Positions 26,601 through 35,005 of a DNA stretch of 64,000 nucleotides are shown piece by piece (the first letter of the stretch is position 1; the number at the start of each line of letters is the position of its first letter). A program made the position numbers and the translations under genes. The notes beneath the pieces were generated by a model, which worked only from the letters and a program-made list of their open reading frames with translations, ran no database searches and had not been told where the DNA came from. This stretch comes from Stictocephala bisonia (Eukaryota; Arthropoda; Insecta; Hemiptera; Membracidae), in the NCBI GenBank assembly GCA_035578905.1, contig JAQJVL010000057.1, forward strand, positions 2,232,001-2,296,000, given 5' to 3'.

Positions 26601-29600
26601 TACACTATTCAATTTGTTGGCTGCCTTCTTAGCCTCCACCGTAAAGTGAAGGTCAAGTGGCAGTAAATTGAGTAGCACTTCAAATGATGCCATAGGTGTG
26701 TTTGAAAAAGCACCCATTATAACTGAGATTGCTAGTCTTTGGATACTAGCAAGTTTTTTACTCATTCAACTCTGACAAACCTTGTTCCACCATATAAGAG
26801 CCCTATAGGAGATCTGTAGGCAAACGACTTCCTCGTAGAGCCAGCGAGCAATATGTGGCCTCATCCTCCACGTCAAACCAACAGTCGCTAATCATTAGAC
26901 CACTGAGGGATGACAGTACATGGGCCTAAACTGGTTCATAACGGCTAGAGTTCTGAATCACAGAGAATATTGTACTGTGATTTTGTAATGTACCACTATA
27001 GTTCTTGTTTTTGCTACTAGTGCTGCTCTTAACAGGGAGCTCTCTAGTAAAATGTTGTCTTTCAGCAATATTAACTGATTTTTGGTGCATTTATACCAAT
27101 TAACCAATGCTAAACGTAGGACATGCTCTATTTGTCTTTTGTCACTAATGGGTGAAGCATACTTTTTAGGAGCAAGCCTTATATCAGATGAAAGACTGAC
27201 AAGGTGACAAAGCAGGTGCAAAGTGGATGGAACATATTGTTACAAATCACGGCAAGCACCAACTAGGTCATTGCACCCTCCCCATGCGCGAGTAACCGCC
27301 TGCAGGGCCAATACAGATCTTCCAGGAAGGACTAGAGTGACATGTCATTCCTGTATGTGAATCCATACCCTTCATGAATTGGCGCCGAGAAGGACCTAGA
27401 TCCCCCTCCCAGTATCACTTTGGCAGTTCTAGAATCTTCTGAGCTTACTTTGCATTATAATAAATACACCTTTTGGCTGACCTGCTAGTTAGTTATTCAA
27501 TCAATGAGTGAGTGACAGTCTACAGTGTGTCAGAGTTAGTCCCAGTGGAAGTGACAATGAAAATCAAGTGACAGTGTTTAATTGAGACAGTCCTGTCACA
27601 GTACGCTGTTAACCAGAGAAACCAGATACCCATTCGCCCACCCATACACAAACAGTGGTAGTAACCCACCTGCCTACCCATACACGTTCAGTGGTAGTAA
27701 CCCACCTGCCCACCCATACACGTTCAGTGGTAGTAAAATACACGAACAGTGGTAGTAAACCACCTCCTCGCCCACCCATACGCGTTCAGTGGTAATAACC
27801 CACCCGCCCACCCATACACGTTCATTGGTAATAACCCACCCGCCCACCCATACACGTTCAGTGGTAGTAAAATATACGAACAGTGGTAGTAAATAATAGT
27901 GATTAATTTCATGTGTCAAAGTAGTGTAGTTTGTAATATCTCATAGTTTGTAATTTTGTTTTTTGAGCATGTAAATAAAATAACGGTTAGTAGTCAGAAG
28001 TGGGATCGCTTTGTTTATTTCGGACCCTGATGGACAGCAACAAATGCATTATTTAGCAGCATGATTGTTGGAAGAGGTGCTCCAAGCACATGTATCCAAA
28101 TTTATAATTTGGTTTAATAAAAAAAACTATGGAGAATAAAATAAGTGAATGTTTAAATAAGGATTTAAACCATGCCTAGCTTGATGATGGAGAAATAATA
28201 TTTCAAAGCAAGTTCTAGGGTGCAATGCCTACAGCACTAAGGCTTTGTTTGATCCTTTATTGTCATACTCTTCAATTAAACACGTACATATTACTATGTC
28301 ATGCAGTAGTGTATTTTTTATTAAAAAAAAAAAAAATAGTGATATAGTTGATAAGGGTATTATGTCCTTTCAGGTAGCACTGACAAACTACATTCTTGTA
28401 CAGTCATTTGTACATTAATTTAGTCATTTGTACATTAATTTAGTTATGTACAAATGACTGTAGAGTGCTTAAAACTTTAAAATAGTGTCAAATATTTTCA
28501 TAACACTACAATTAAGCGTTATTTACAAGATGTCCCATAAATCATGGCAGAAGTATGTAACATATTCTTGGACAAAAACTTAATACAATTTAGTCTTGCA
28601 ATATTGGATCTAAATGGAGCTTTCCTATGGAATATTGCAGATTTCTCTGAAAAATGAGAATAATTCCTGAACGATTATGTCCAATGGGCTTCAGTTAATA
28701 GAACAATAAATTCTCTTTTCAAAATTACTATCTGATGAGAAGTTGTATAACTACAACAAATTTATGTTTCTCAAAATCTGGTTGGCTCAATATTGGATTT
28801 TTTAATTTTACTAAAGCTTGGAAACGATTCATCAAACATTAATTTTGAAGTATATTTCAGTGGAAGTTTTTTTGTTCTATCGATTTAGCCTATGCCGATC
28901 TCACTCATCGTTATTGTTCTGGATATGTTTTTTTGAATGAATCTAAACGTTTCCGTATCTCCATAGGAAAACTCCAGTTAAAATCTTGCTATAAGAAAAA
29001 GAATCTTGATTTTTCTCTCAAGAGTTGCACTAATTTCTGTTTTGTGAGTTTTGGGACTCCATGTATTCATAATCTTTATTGTCTATTTTTATGATAATTT
29101 GTACAATAAATTACAGTTTTATAGTAAGTTTAAATGTATCAGAAAGAAATATTAATCATTAATCATAAAACATTTGTTTTCAGTGTTAATGTTTCATATT
29201 TATCTTTCAATCTACATTTTTATATTGTTAGCTTATTAAATCTGATGGTGTCCTAGCCTGAGCTGTTTTTTTCAAAAAAATATCAGAAATAACTTCGGGT
29301 ATTATTTTTCAAAAATATTAAACCAACTTGAACTCATTTAATATCAATATTTTTTTAGGATTCTTGGCAAATACTGTTTGAAGCACAATATGAAGACATC
29401 AACCTGACTGAATTAGAAGATTATCTTCAGAATGACAGAAAAATAACTCTGCCAGTTCAGTCGTTTGAGAATGACTTTGTATTGGTCAATACAAAGGGAA
29501 TCCATGAGGAGACAGATCTAAGAAACTTTAGAGTAATGAATGAACATTTGAGGGAAACATACACATCGTTTGGTTTTAGGAAACATTCACCATTTAACGA

Positions 29601-29832
29601 GCCACTCTCTAGAGCAATTCTCAAGCTACTTGATCGGGGAATATTCCAGTACTGGAGACGCAAGTTTACTAATCATAAAGCAAACAGAAGATACTTACTT
29701 GATGAAACTGACTTAAGGATTTTTCAAAAACCAGAAAAATTGGTTTTGTGGAAACTTTACCCAATATTTGTTGTACTTTTTTTAGGTTATGCCTTGGCAG
29801 GATCTGTATTTTTGGTTGAATTGTTTTATTAA
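9354..29832 (+). CDS. Ionotropic receptor (IR family), five exons
   Basis: This gene encodes a ligand-gated cation channel subunit of the variant ionotropic glutamate receptor family that arthropods use for smell, taste and related senses. It acts in the dendritic membrane of sensory neurons. The coding exons are 9354-9987, 17238-17476, 21031-21196, 23421-23713 and 29359-29832. All introns are GT-AG with matching phases (1, 0, 1, 0). The 601-residue product has a signal peptide (1-20) and an N-terminal extracellular region with many N-glycosylation sites. The S1 lobe starts near 195; M1 is about 320-337, the pore loop about 350-370, M2 about 378-399, the S2 lobe about 405-570 and M3 about 578-598. 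The protein ends right after M3. Length and layout are typical for divergent IRs. The Arg that binds glutamate in S1 of true receptors is not evident, as in most IRs. I cannot assign a named IR subfamily. Confidence 0.9.
10432..10589. repeat. Tandem duplication, 79 bp unit
   Basis: Two adjacent copies (10432-10510 and 10511-10589) begin TTTGTGTAGGTACCACAG. They differ at only a few bases. A partial third match (GGGTACCACAG) lies at about 10389. Confidence 0.9.
12436..12481. repeat. (GA)n then (GACA)n microsatellite
   Basis: About eight GA units run directly into about eight GACA units. Confidence 0.95.
13019..16193 (+). mobile_element. CR1/Jockey-type LINE, ORF2 degenerate
   Basis: This is a non-LTR retrotransposon ORF2 in several frames. 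The endonuclease part (13019-13600) shows LGGGVMILT, GCIYRSP, TGDYNINVL and SAIDNVISN. The reverse transcriptase part (about 14270-15300) shows VAKVITIFKKG, YRPVSLL, KIYER, QHGFQSGKST, FLDLSRAFD, YGVPQGSILGPLLF and CLYGDD. The C-terminal part (15350-15871) shows LETLKNIYY, QQKRALKIMY and LDRV. At least four frame breaks are present, one by an ATATATATAC run at 14866-14885. The catalytic box is YGDD (15015-15026), not the usual YADD. The 3' end is probably near 16166-16193, where AATAAAGG precedes a TTTTGAATTTGAAT tail. The exact clade is uncertain. Confidence 0.85.
13055..15871 (+). pseudogene. LINE ORF2 (endonuclease and reverse transcriptase) remnant
   Basis: Open pieces lie at 13055-13600, 13702-13977, 13970-14374, 14392-14907, 14904-15338 and 15503-15871, all on the + strand and in domain order. 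Joined by homology they cover the endonuclease, linker, reverse transcriptase and C-terminal thumb. The frame breaks make it non-functional. No ORF1 is recognised upstream, so the copy is 5' truncated or its ORF1 has decayed. Confidence 0.85.
16430..17090 (-). mobile_element. LINE fragment, opposite strand
   Basis: The minus strand at 16816-17070 reads KYGVPQGSILF, a shortened FLYDFPKLCSFSKMCL, then NADD. This is the reverse transcriptase B-C region with a small deletion and Asn in place of Tyr in YADD. The 3' tail would be the minus-strand AATAAAGAAGATTTGAATT near 16430-16460. It lies tail to tail with the larger LINE. Confidence 0.7.
17238..17476 (+). CDS. IR gene exon 2: S1 ligand-binding lobe
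   Basis: The acceptor is TTTAATTTCAG (AG at 17236-17237). Two bases complete the split codon from exon 1 as GCT (Ala). The exon encodes FSGMEINFFKDLTSYLNFTL and GGVFQVLRDGKADLVICN. These match the IR pattern G.E...... L...LNFT followed by a helix and .G.AD. of lobe S1. The donor ATG|GTAAAC is at 17477 (phase 0). Confidence 0.88.
17477..18144. other. IR intron 2, unassigned part
   Basis: This stretch is AT-rich. No gene or repeat boundary was recognised apart from the elements that follow. Confidence 0.3.
18145..19506 (+). mobile_element. Degenerate Tigger/pogo-like DNA transposon
   Basis: Flanking TA is at 18143-18144 and 19507-19508. The left end reads CTGTAGAACTCCGTTTATC, and the inverted right end reads CAATGGAACTCCATTTATCC. 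Ends of the form CAGTnGAACTCCGnTTATCCG with TA duplication are typical of pogo/Tigger elements. A short coding trace at about 18499-18540 (PTASEALKLIEWQ) resembles the C-terminal part of Tigger transposases. The rest of the gene is lost. A GAGCGAAGCTC hairpin next to CTGGT (minus strand, about 18680-18700) might be a Helitron end nested inside; I could not find its other end. Confidence 0.65.
20050..20957 (+). mobile_element. LINE 3' end nested in the TIR element
   Basis: The segment has a GC-richer stretch (20090-20290) and a CAAGCCTACGCACGGGCTTTG motif resembling one in the LINE at 40240-40280. It holds a TG/TA microsatellite and ends AATAAAAATATTTGACTTTGAC. Such an ending is usual for LINEs with simple-repeat tails. 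The left boundary is approximate. Confidence 0.45.
20575..20686. repeat. TGTA/TA-rich microsatellite
   Basis: Imperfect TGTATG and GTATATA units run into about 20 TA dinucleotides (20645-20686). Confidence 0.95.
21031..21196 (+). CDS. IR gene exon 3: end of S1 and M1
   Basis: The acceptor is TTGTTTCAG at 21029-21030, only about 20 bp after the end of a TIR transposon. The exon encodes YLAFIVRRPYQLSSRW, then FTGIFSVDVWATT, then the first membrane span. F(S)..VW before M1 is characteristic of iGluR/IR proteins. The donor is ATAA|GTAAGT at 21197 (phase 1). An alternative GT at 21201 would break the reading frame with exon 4. Confidence 0.88.
21690..21910 (+). pseudogene. LINE ORF2 C-terminal remnant
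   Basis: With one frame shift the + strand reads DQSCDFG, then HIVNECQ, then REAGVE.LRNLNFAL. A C-x-C ... H-x4-C knuckle followed by this short tail is known at the end of some insect LINE ORF2 proteins. The related segment at 62055-62230 (minus) supports the reading. Confidence 0.5.
21985..22540 (+). repeat. Dispersed repeat, copy 1
   Basis: This segment matches the reverse complement of 60690-61190 for several hundred bases. Shared blocks are TTAGCATAGAGAA, TTGTGATCG, GTGTGTATGT.CAGTTCG, GATGGATCAATTTTTATGAA, GGAATTTTCTCAAAAATG and AACCGCATGTCTCTAACT. The superfamily is unknown; no TIR was seen. Confidence 0.8.
22541..23420. other. IR intron 3, unassigned part
   Basis: This AT-rich DNA shows nothing I can name. 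Confidence 0.3.
23421..23713 (+). CDS. IR gene exon 4: pore loop, M2, start of S2
   Basis: The acceptor is TTATAAACAG (23419-23420). Its first two bases complete AGT (Ser) with exon 3. The exon encodes the pore segment (VMMFGILTVSASYVSSQR), the M2 span (FIVIWWFFFSLLFVTAVMS) and the post-M2 motif CIVTQLTLPLYSPRMDSIKQL, which is diagnostic of the family. The donor AAT|GTAATT is at 23714 (phase 0). Confidence 0.9.
23972..24172. repeat. Tandem duplication, 106 bp unit
   Basis: TCTGTTAGGCGTTTCATGGG starts at 23972 and again at 24078. The copies are nearly identical through GGGCAGTCTGTTTG. Confidence 0.92.
24173..24892. other. IR intron 4, left part
   Basis: A SINE- or LINE-tail-like segment (TTAGCCCCAACTTCACCTGG, then TTTAACTTTAACC) lies at 24240-24315. 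The rest is AT-rich and unassigned. Confidence 0.35.
24893..25130 (+). mobile_element. tRNA-derived SINE, probable
   Basis: GTGGCCAAGCAGTCTAAAGCG at about 24898-24918 resembles the A-box side of a tRNA-Ser/Leu. A degenerate B box (GGTTAGAGATA) lies at 24945-24955, and an unrelated body follows. The spacing fits a polymerase III promoter of a tRNA-like SINE head. The 3' end is not defined. Confidence 0.55.
25490..26905 (-). mobile_element. LINE with RNase H domain (I/LOA-like), degenerate
   Basis: Read on the minus strand from the right: KKLASIQRLA...IMGA, the post-reverse-transcriptase domain with PLDLHFTVEAKKAANKLN (26559-26765). Next comes an RNase H domain with DLHYV/SDCQTAL (about 26210-26260, frame-shifted) and LRWVPTHTSLIGNEEADLLS (about 26000-26130). 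Last is a Cys-rich knuckle, CQLCGDAIESADHLLTKC (about 25650-25760). RNase H plus a terminal CCHC knuckle is known from I-, LOA- and related LINE clades. The reverse transcriptase itself is missing or beyond recognition, so the copy is 5' truncated. Confidence 0.8.
26906..27236. other. IR intron 4, unassigned part
   Basis: A tRNA-like segment (minus strand CTCAGTGGTCTAATGATTAG) overlaps the LINE boundary at about 26892-26911 and may be a SINE trace. Nothing else is recognised. Confidence 0.3.
27237..27995 (+). mobile_element. Possible solo LTR remnant
   Basis: The stretch begins TGTTACAAATCACGG, has a GC-richer first half with AATAAA at about 27459, and contains a minisatellite. It ends before AGTCAGAAGTGGGAT, which looks like the leader after an LTR in some insect LTR elements. 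No second LTR, gag or pol was found. The call is tentative. Confidence 0.25.
27634..27893. repeat. Minisatellite, about 36 bp unit
   Basis: Units consist of ACCCACCYGCCCACCCATAC plus ACGTTCAGTGGTAGTA. They alternate with shorter units (AAATACACGAACAGTGGTAGT). About six to seven units are seen. Confidence 0.93.
27996..29358. other. IR intron 4, right part
   Basis: AT-rich DNA with no gene. It holds a short A run (28324-28336) and the hairpin at 28398-28462. GCTTTCCTATGGA-like segments near 28610-28980 may be old repeat. Confidence 0.3.
28398..28462. repeat. Imperfect hairpin with internal direct repeat
   Basis: TACAGTCATTTGTACAT and its inverted copy flank a direct repeat of TCATTTGTACATTAATTTAG. 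Confidence 0.85.
29359..29832 (+). CDS. IR gene exon 5: S2 lobe, M3, stop
   Basis: The acceptor is ATTTTTTTAG (29357-29358). The exon encodes most of S2, including TYTSFGFRKHSPFNEPLSRA, ILKLLDRGIFQYWRRKF, and the final M3 span YPIFVVLFLGYALAGSVFLV, then TAA at 29830-29832. FR..SPF......I..L...G....W is the usual S2 signature of IRs. A possible AATAAA lies at 30198-30203. Confidence 0.9.
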   Translation, partial: DSWQILFEAQYEDINLTELEDYLQNDRKITLPVQSFENDFVLVNTKGIHEETDLRNFRVMNEHLRETYTSFGFRKHSPFNEPLSRAILKLLDRGIFQYWRRKFTNHKANRRYLLDETDLRIFQKPEKLVLWKLYPIFVVLFLGYALAGSVFLVELFY

Positions 29833-30239
29833 AAACATTTTATTACTGTAAAGTTAGATAACTGCTCTCTCACAGCTAACATTACAGTTTATTTAATGCC
29901 AAAAAATTCTTTCAAAAATTTATTTGATGTTCACATTTTTCTCCTCTGTTGTTTTTATTGTATGAACTATTTTGGTATTCTACTTTAATTTTATACATAA
30001 CTTGAAATAGCACAATCTATATAGATCTCTATTTATGGAATGACACAATGGGGTAAGAGTAGTTCTCTATCTCACTTCCATCACTCAGCGCATATCTCTC
30101 ACACCAGTGCTTTTAATAGTCAGTTACAATCTAAGCGGCTTATATGTATAAAGATATCACACTTAAGACAGATTAAAAAATGGAAAATATGCTTTAAAAT
30201 AAATTAGTACCATATGTTTGATGCAAAATTATCATGATG
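29833..30239 (+). other. IR 3' UTR and intergenic DNA
   Basis: This stretch follows the IR stop codon. AATAAA at 30198-30203 is a candidate polyadenylation signal. There are no other features. Confidence 0.4.
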
Positions 30240-30425
30240 TACATTGGATGAGCCCTTCAAGTTAAATAAATGGCGAGTGGGAGGATTGTCAAGGTGTAGG
30301 TCGGGTGGGCCTATCAAGACATACCCTTATGCTTATGCTACATTAGGTGGGAGACACTGTTAAAGATAGATGGGTGAAATGGCTTGTCAAGATGTAGGTT
30401 GGATGGGCCCAAGAAGACATTCAAT
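30240..30425. repeat. Minisatellite, 90 bp unit, left part
   Basis: Two diverged units of the same repeat as 31150-31756 (TACATTAGGTGGGAGACACT and GGTCGGGTGGGCC) lie here. A LINE separates them from the main array. Confidence 0.85.
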
Positions 30426-31147
30426 TTAATTCAATTCAAAATTTCTTTATTTATGTAAATGTACACAGGTACAATAAATAGCATCATTTTATATATTATC
30501 AAAATTTGTTCTAAAAACTAATAACATAAAATCATTGGCCCTCCTTAATTCTTTATTAAAGTAGGGGACTACCTCTAACTTTGTAAATATTCATCTATAG
30601 AATACAAGGCTAACATTATCAAATGTTCTTTGGCTCTAGCTTTAAATTTATGAAAGTTACTTTCTATAGTGATATGCTTTGGTAATTTGTGCAAAAACCT
30701 TGTTCCTATATACTTAGTATTTTTTCTTTTAATTCAAATTTATGTGTTTCAACGTGTCTACTTATTCTAGTGTTATAAATATGGTTATTTGACATTGGAG
30801 AAAAGTTCTGTTTTACATAAGCTGTAGTTTCTAGAATAAAAAGACTATATACTGTTAGTATTCCCAAGTCAGCAAAGACATGTTTAACTGAGTCCTCTTT
30901 TTTTAACTTGCACATAATTCTTAAAGCTTTTTTTTGTTGGACTAAAATTGTATCTAAGTTTCTCTTTTTTGTAGCTCCATATATACTTATTCCGTAAGTT
31001 AGATGTGCATGAACTAAGGCAAAATAAATTGTTTTTAAAGTGTCTAGATTACAGCACTTTGCCATTTGTCTCAACGCAAATAAGCCTGTTGACATTTTAC
31101 CTATTACATGATCAGTATGCTTATCCCAACTTAGGTTTTCATCAATG
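30426..31147 (-). mobile_element. 5'-truncated CR1/Jockey-like LINE inside a minisatellite
   Basis: The minus strand at 30706-31095 encodes LRQMAKCCNLDTLKTIYF, LTYGISIYGATKKRNLD and QQKKALRIMCKLK. This is the ORF2 C-terminus of the same family as the LINE at 13.0-16.2 kb (compare LRQMSKIFNLETLKNIYY and QQKRALKIMYNLK). The 3' tail on the minus strand ends AATAAAGAAATTTTGAATTG. The frame is open over 129 codons, so this copy is younger or better preserved than the larger one. Confidence 0.85.
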
Positions 31148-31149
31148 AA

Positions 31150-31756
31150 TACCTACCTACATACTTATGCTACATTAGGTGGGAGACGCTGTTAAAGATG
31201 GGTGGGTGAGATGGCTTGTCAAGATGTAGGTCGGATAGGCCCAAGAAGACATACTTATGCTACATTAGGTGGGAGACACTGTTAAAGATGGGTGGGTGAG
31301 ATGGCTTGTCAAGATGTAAGTCGGATGGGCCCAAGGAGACATACTTATGCTACATTAGGTGGGAGACACTGTTAAAGATGGGTGGGTGAAATGGTTTATC
31401 AAGATGTAGGTCGGATGGGCCCAAGAAGACATACTTATGCTACATTAGGTGGGAGACACTGTTAAAGATGGGTGGGTGAGATGGCTTGTCAAGATGTAGG
31501 TCGGATGGGCCCAGGAAGACATACTTTTGCTACATTAGGTGGGAGACACTGTTAAAGATGGGTGGGTGAGATGGCTTGTCAAGATGTAGGTCGGATGGGC
31601 CCAGGAAGACATACTTTTGCTACATTAGGTGGGAGACACTGTTAAAGATGGGTGGGTGAGATGGCTTGTCAAGATGTAGGTCGGATGGGCCCAAGAAGAC
31701 ATACTTTTGCTACATTAGGTGGGAGACACTGTTAAAGATGGGTGGGTGAGATGGCT
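31150..31756. repeat. Minisatellite, 90 bp unit, main array
   Basis: Near-identical 90 bp units have CATACTTATGCTACATTAGG at 31160, 31250, 31340, 31430, 31520, 31610 and 31700 (some with TTTTGC). They contain TGTTAAAGATGGGTGGGTG. The last unit is cut at GATGGCTG. Confidence 0.97.
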
Positions 31757-32640
31757 GCTAATATTAAGACTATGATAGATGGATAAGGGGGTCTAGTTTT
31801 GCAGACAACAGCTCCAAGGTACATCAACACTTTTCTGGGATCAATTAGTACAAAGTTAATACCAATATTTTTTTAAATGTATATTTGAATAAACACATTA
31901 ACCTAAACATATGAATAGTGTCAACACATTGTAACTGCATACATAAATAACTCATTAGCTAAAGTGGAACCAAAATGACAATAACAAATTCAAGGTCTAG
32001 AATTTATTCAGAATGTAATCTGATCCTCCTAAAAATCCTCTTTTTATTTATATCATCCTGATTCTTTATCAAGATTGTCTATTTATAAAACGTGATGGAC
32101 ATATTATTTTTTCACAATACATATTTGTATATCTCTTTCAAATTACTGTATCAAGTTTCTGATCTGAAAAGCTACCGTTTGGCAAGTATCATAGTTTTTA
32201 CTCCCTTTGCTTTGCTGGTTGTTACCATTTATTCATTGTAATATATTGCTTTATTAGGAGCCTACAGACCCAATGAATTATTATGGACTCCTTTCTACTA
32301 TAACCCAAAAAATGGTGAAGCATTTATTTTTCTTTTCAGGAAATATTTGTTGTTTAATTGTTGATTTGCAATTTCAGATATAATTTTGAATTTATAAAAG
32401 ACTGGGGGGGGGGGGAATAAACGCCAGGAATTATTTGGCTTGAAGAATTCAATAAATATGTGATTTGGCTCCATGGTCTTAAAAAAAATCAAACATTCAG
32501 GCTGTCTTTTTTTATATTTTTATTGAAATCATAATTTATAAGTGGTGGTGTATCTTCAATAAAACACCTAAAACTGGTAAAAACACATAGGCTATTGTTT
32601 AATGTTTTGTTACATCAATGTCAAACTACTCTACTTATAT
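31757..32640. other. Intergenic DNA without a visible gene
   Basis: AT-rich sequence with a G run at 32404-32414. No coding motif was found on either strand. Confidence 0.3.
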
Positions 32641-32689
32641 TGGGATTACTCACTTTGCTCGTTGGGGGCTTCACCCCCAAACCCCCTTT

Positions 32690-33075
32690 CAGTGTAAGCA
32701 TCAAGACTACCCAAGATGATCACAGTTGTAAATCCAAGCTGATTACTGCCCAAACTGATCTCGAATACTATTCGATACTGATAACAGATGCTACCCAAGT
32801 TGATCAAGGCTGCTACCAAAGTTAATAATGCAGGGGGAAGACCCAAGCTTCTCATGAAATGAAAAAAAAGTCTTTAATTTATAAGACGAGGTTGGGACTA
32901 GACAGTCCTCTCTACTGCCTAACCTTACGTCGAGTGTCTTGGGTCCTTGAAGAATGCCTGGCTCCATGGTCGGACCCTGATATTTCATGAATGCTACCTA
33001 ATTTTATCACGAATTCTACCCAAGTTAATCACTGTATACCAAGTAAATCACGGGGAAACCTACACTGATCACGGG
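32690..33075. repeat. Degenerate short tandem repeat (GATCA...CTACCCAAGTT)
   Basis: Loose units of about 20-25 bp recur, built on GATCAC..., TGCTACCCAAGTTGATCA and CTACCCAAGTTAATCACT. They are interrupted around 32830-32980. The array is heavily decayed. Confidence 0.5.
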
Positions 33076-33777
33076 GGGGGGGGTTACAAACCGCATGCCA
33101 AAATCCTGCAGAAAAGAGTTGAAAGCACTGTTCCTTCTTATAGTAAATGAGTAATAAAAACATTAACTGCTGAAAGAACTGTTCCCACTAATAGTGTAAT
33201 TGAGACCAATTTGGATATAGAAAGTGTAACTTGAAGTTGGACTGAATTCGTTTGAGCTCTTAATACAATTCAAATGTATCATATCAGATATGAGCTTTTC
33301 GAATGTTGCCTATCAAGTAAATAGCCGTTTACTCCATATGTTTACCAATGGCGGAATTGTGTAGAGCTTTCAAATAAAAAGGTTCATTCCATCTACAGGT
33401 ATTGACGGATTTTCGTAGGTAGCAACTTATTTCGTCCATAAAAACTGTACCACGCTATGGCCCAGCTATTTGAACTGCTCAACTGGAAAGGAGTACGTAG
33501 AGGTGGGTTTCGAGATTTTATGCGACCGTTCTGACGTGGGAGATTCCGGGTAGTGGGGGGGTGGGGGGATTCAAGATCTTATTGAATTCTTTAAATAGTG
33601 CCTCCTGATGTCTTATTTCTGTAGGAGATCAACATTAAAATATTGCACAGTACTAATTGCTAATATGAAAGTGCAACCAATATCTTTCATGGCACTATTA
33701 AGTTGGACATCAATCGCTTTAGTGTGTAGACCTACACTATTTAGCCATAAGAGAGCTAATAGACCAGTGACAAAGCA
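33076..33777. other. Intergenic DNA without a visible gene
   Basis: Contains G runs (33074-33082 and 33556-33568). No coding motif or repeat boundary was seen. Confidence 0.3.
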
Positions 33778-33779
33778 GA

Positions 33780-33893
33780 AGTACCAATGGATACACATAG
33801 TATGTATATAGTATATATACATACTATGTGTATGGATATATACTATATACATACTATTGTGTATACATACACAATATATGTATCCATTGGTAG
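33780..33893. repeat. Long AT-rich palindrome
   Basis: TACCAATGGATAC at the left pairs with GTATCCATTGGTA at the right. Inside is a second near-perfect palindrome, CATAGTATGTATATAG and its complement. The whole can fold as a cruciform. Confidence 0.9.
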
Positions 33894-34779
33894 TATGAGT
33901 TGGCTCCCTAAATTGTTCCAGCAATATGATGCAATAATTATAATTTATATTTGTTTTAAGAATATACAATAGAACATAATAGTTGATATGAAAATAAAAT
34001 AATATTTATACATAGTGAATGAAAAAATTAGACGCTACAGCAAACTATGTAATACATTCGCCCTGGAAATGTACCATCATCAAATAGATTTTAGCTGATA
34101 TTATTTGATGATTCTTTTTAAACGTCAGTGAGCAATCTCACGTTACTCTTAGGTGCCGTGGATGATCATTATGATGGAGTTTTACACCATTTAGAAAGAT
34201 GTTCAATTTTCGATTATCCAGTCTGTAACTTAGGTGGAAGCAGGCCTATTGATTACAATAGTTCCTTTTATAGAAAAATAGTAGTATCGATGAAATTAAA
34301 ATAATAAAAATAATTATAAATATAGCAAACCTTAAATTCACATATTAATAAATAAATAAAAAAAATACCTATCAACATTATAATAAATGAACTTAGTACA
34401 CAGAACATTGCCGTGTACGTTCGCTTGCCTGTTTGTACAAGAACGTGTGTGTGGGTACGACAATGTATCACGAATGAGAACGTATTGCGTGAGTAAATAC
34501 AGAATACGCAATTGAACATAATCCCTATAGCGTGGGGAAAGTAATTTCGGATCTAGAATACGCGATCTACGGAATGGGTTAATGCTCATTCCGTGGAATG
34601 AGTATTTAATATTACTGATAATACAACTATATTTACGTGAGTACAACTATTTTTAATTCACACCTTGATGGTTATATCTCTGTGGATAGTCTGAAAGGCG
34701 AATAACATATTTCCCGACAAATCCCTCATAAAACTCAAAGAATCTCCTGACATGGGCATTATCCCCACACTATCTACGT
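33894..34779. other. Intergenic DNA without a visible gene
   Basis: Mostly AT-rich. A small palindrome, TCATTCCGTGGAATGAG-like, lies at about 34587-34602. No gene was recognised. Confidence 0.3.
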
Positions 34780-35005
34780 ACACTCAAGTGTCCCTTGACC
34801 ACTCAAACTATCATTTACCCTCCTCCCCTGTCTGAGTACCGGGTGGCGTGAGTGAGTACAAACTAACACCACCGGCCGGCGCTGAGCAAACACCCTCAGT
34901 CCATCCGCTTCCGGGGCTCGGATGACCGGATGTGGCCACCCTCAGATATAAGATTGGTCAAGTCATTCACTCTCGGTGTTATGTCATGTGATCTTCCAAT
35001 CTGGG
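34780..35005. promoter_or_regulatory. CpG-containing block, possible promoter or enhancer
   Basis: This island of higher GC content contrasts with AT-rich surroundings. It contains CCGGCCGGCGC, an ETS-like CCGCTTCCGG, and CCAAT-box-like ATTGG/CCAAT at about 34954 and 34997. No start exon could be identified, so the regulatory role is inference. Confidence 0.3.

Noticed and set aside
27237..27995. Endogenous LTR retroelement
   Set aside because: Only an LTR-like outline was seen, with no paired LTR and no coding trace; kept as a low-confidence feature only.
31150..31756. CRISPR-like direct repeats
   Set aside because: Units are contiguous 90 bp copies with no unique spacers, in a eukaryotic genome.
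33613..33972. Frames across the palindrome at 33.8 kb
   Set aside because: They come from the AT-rich inverted repeat (Tyr/Ile/His runs) and lack coding character.
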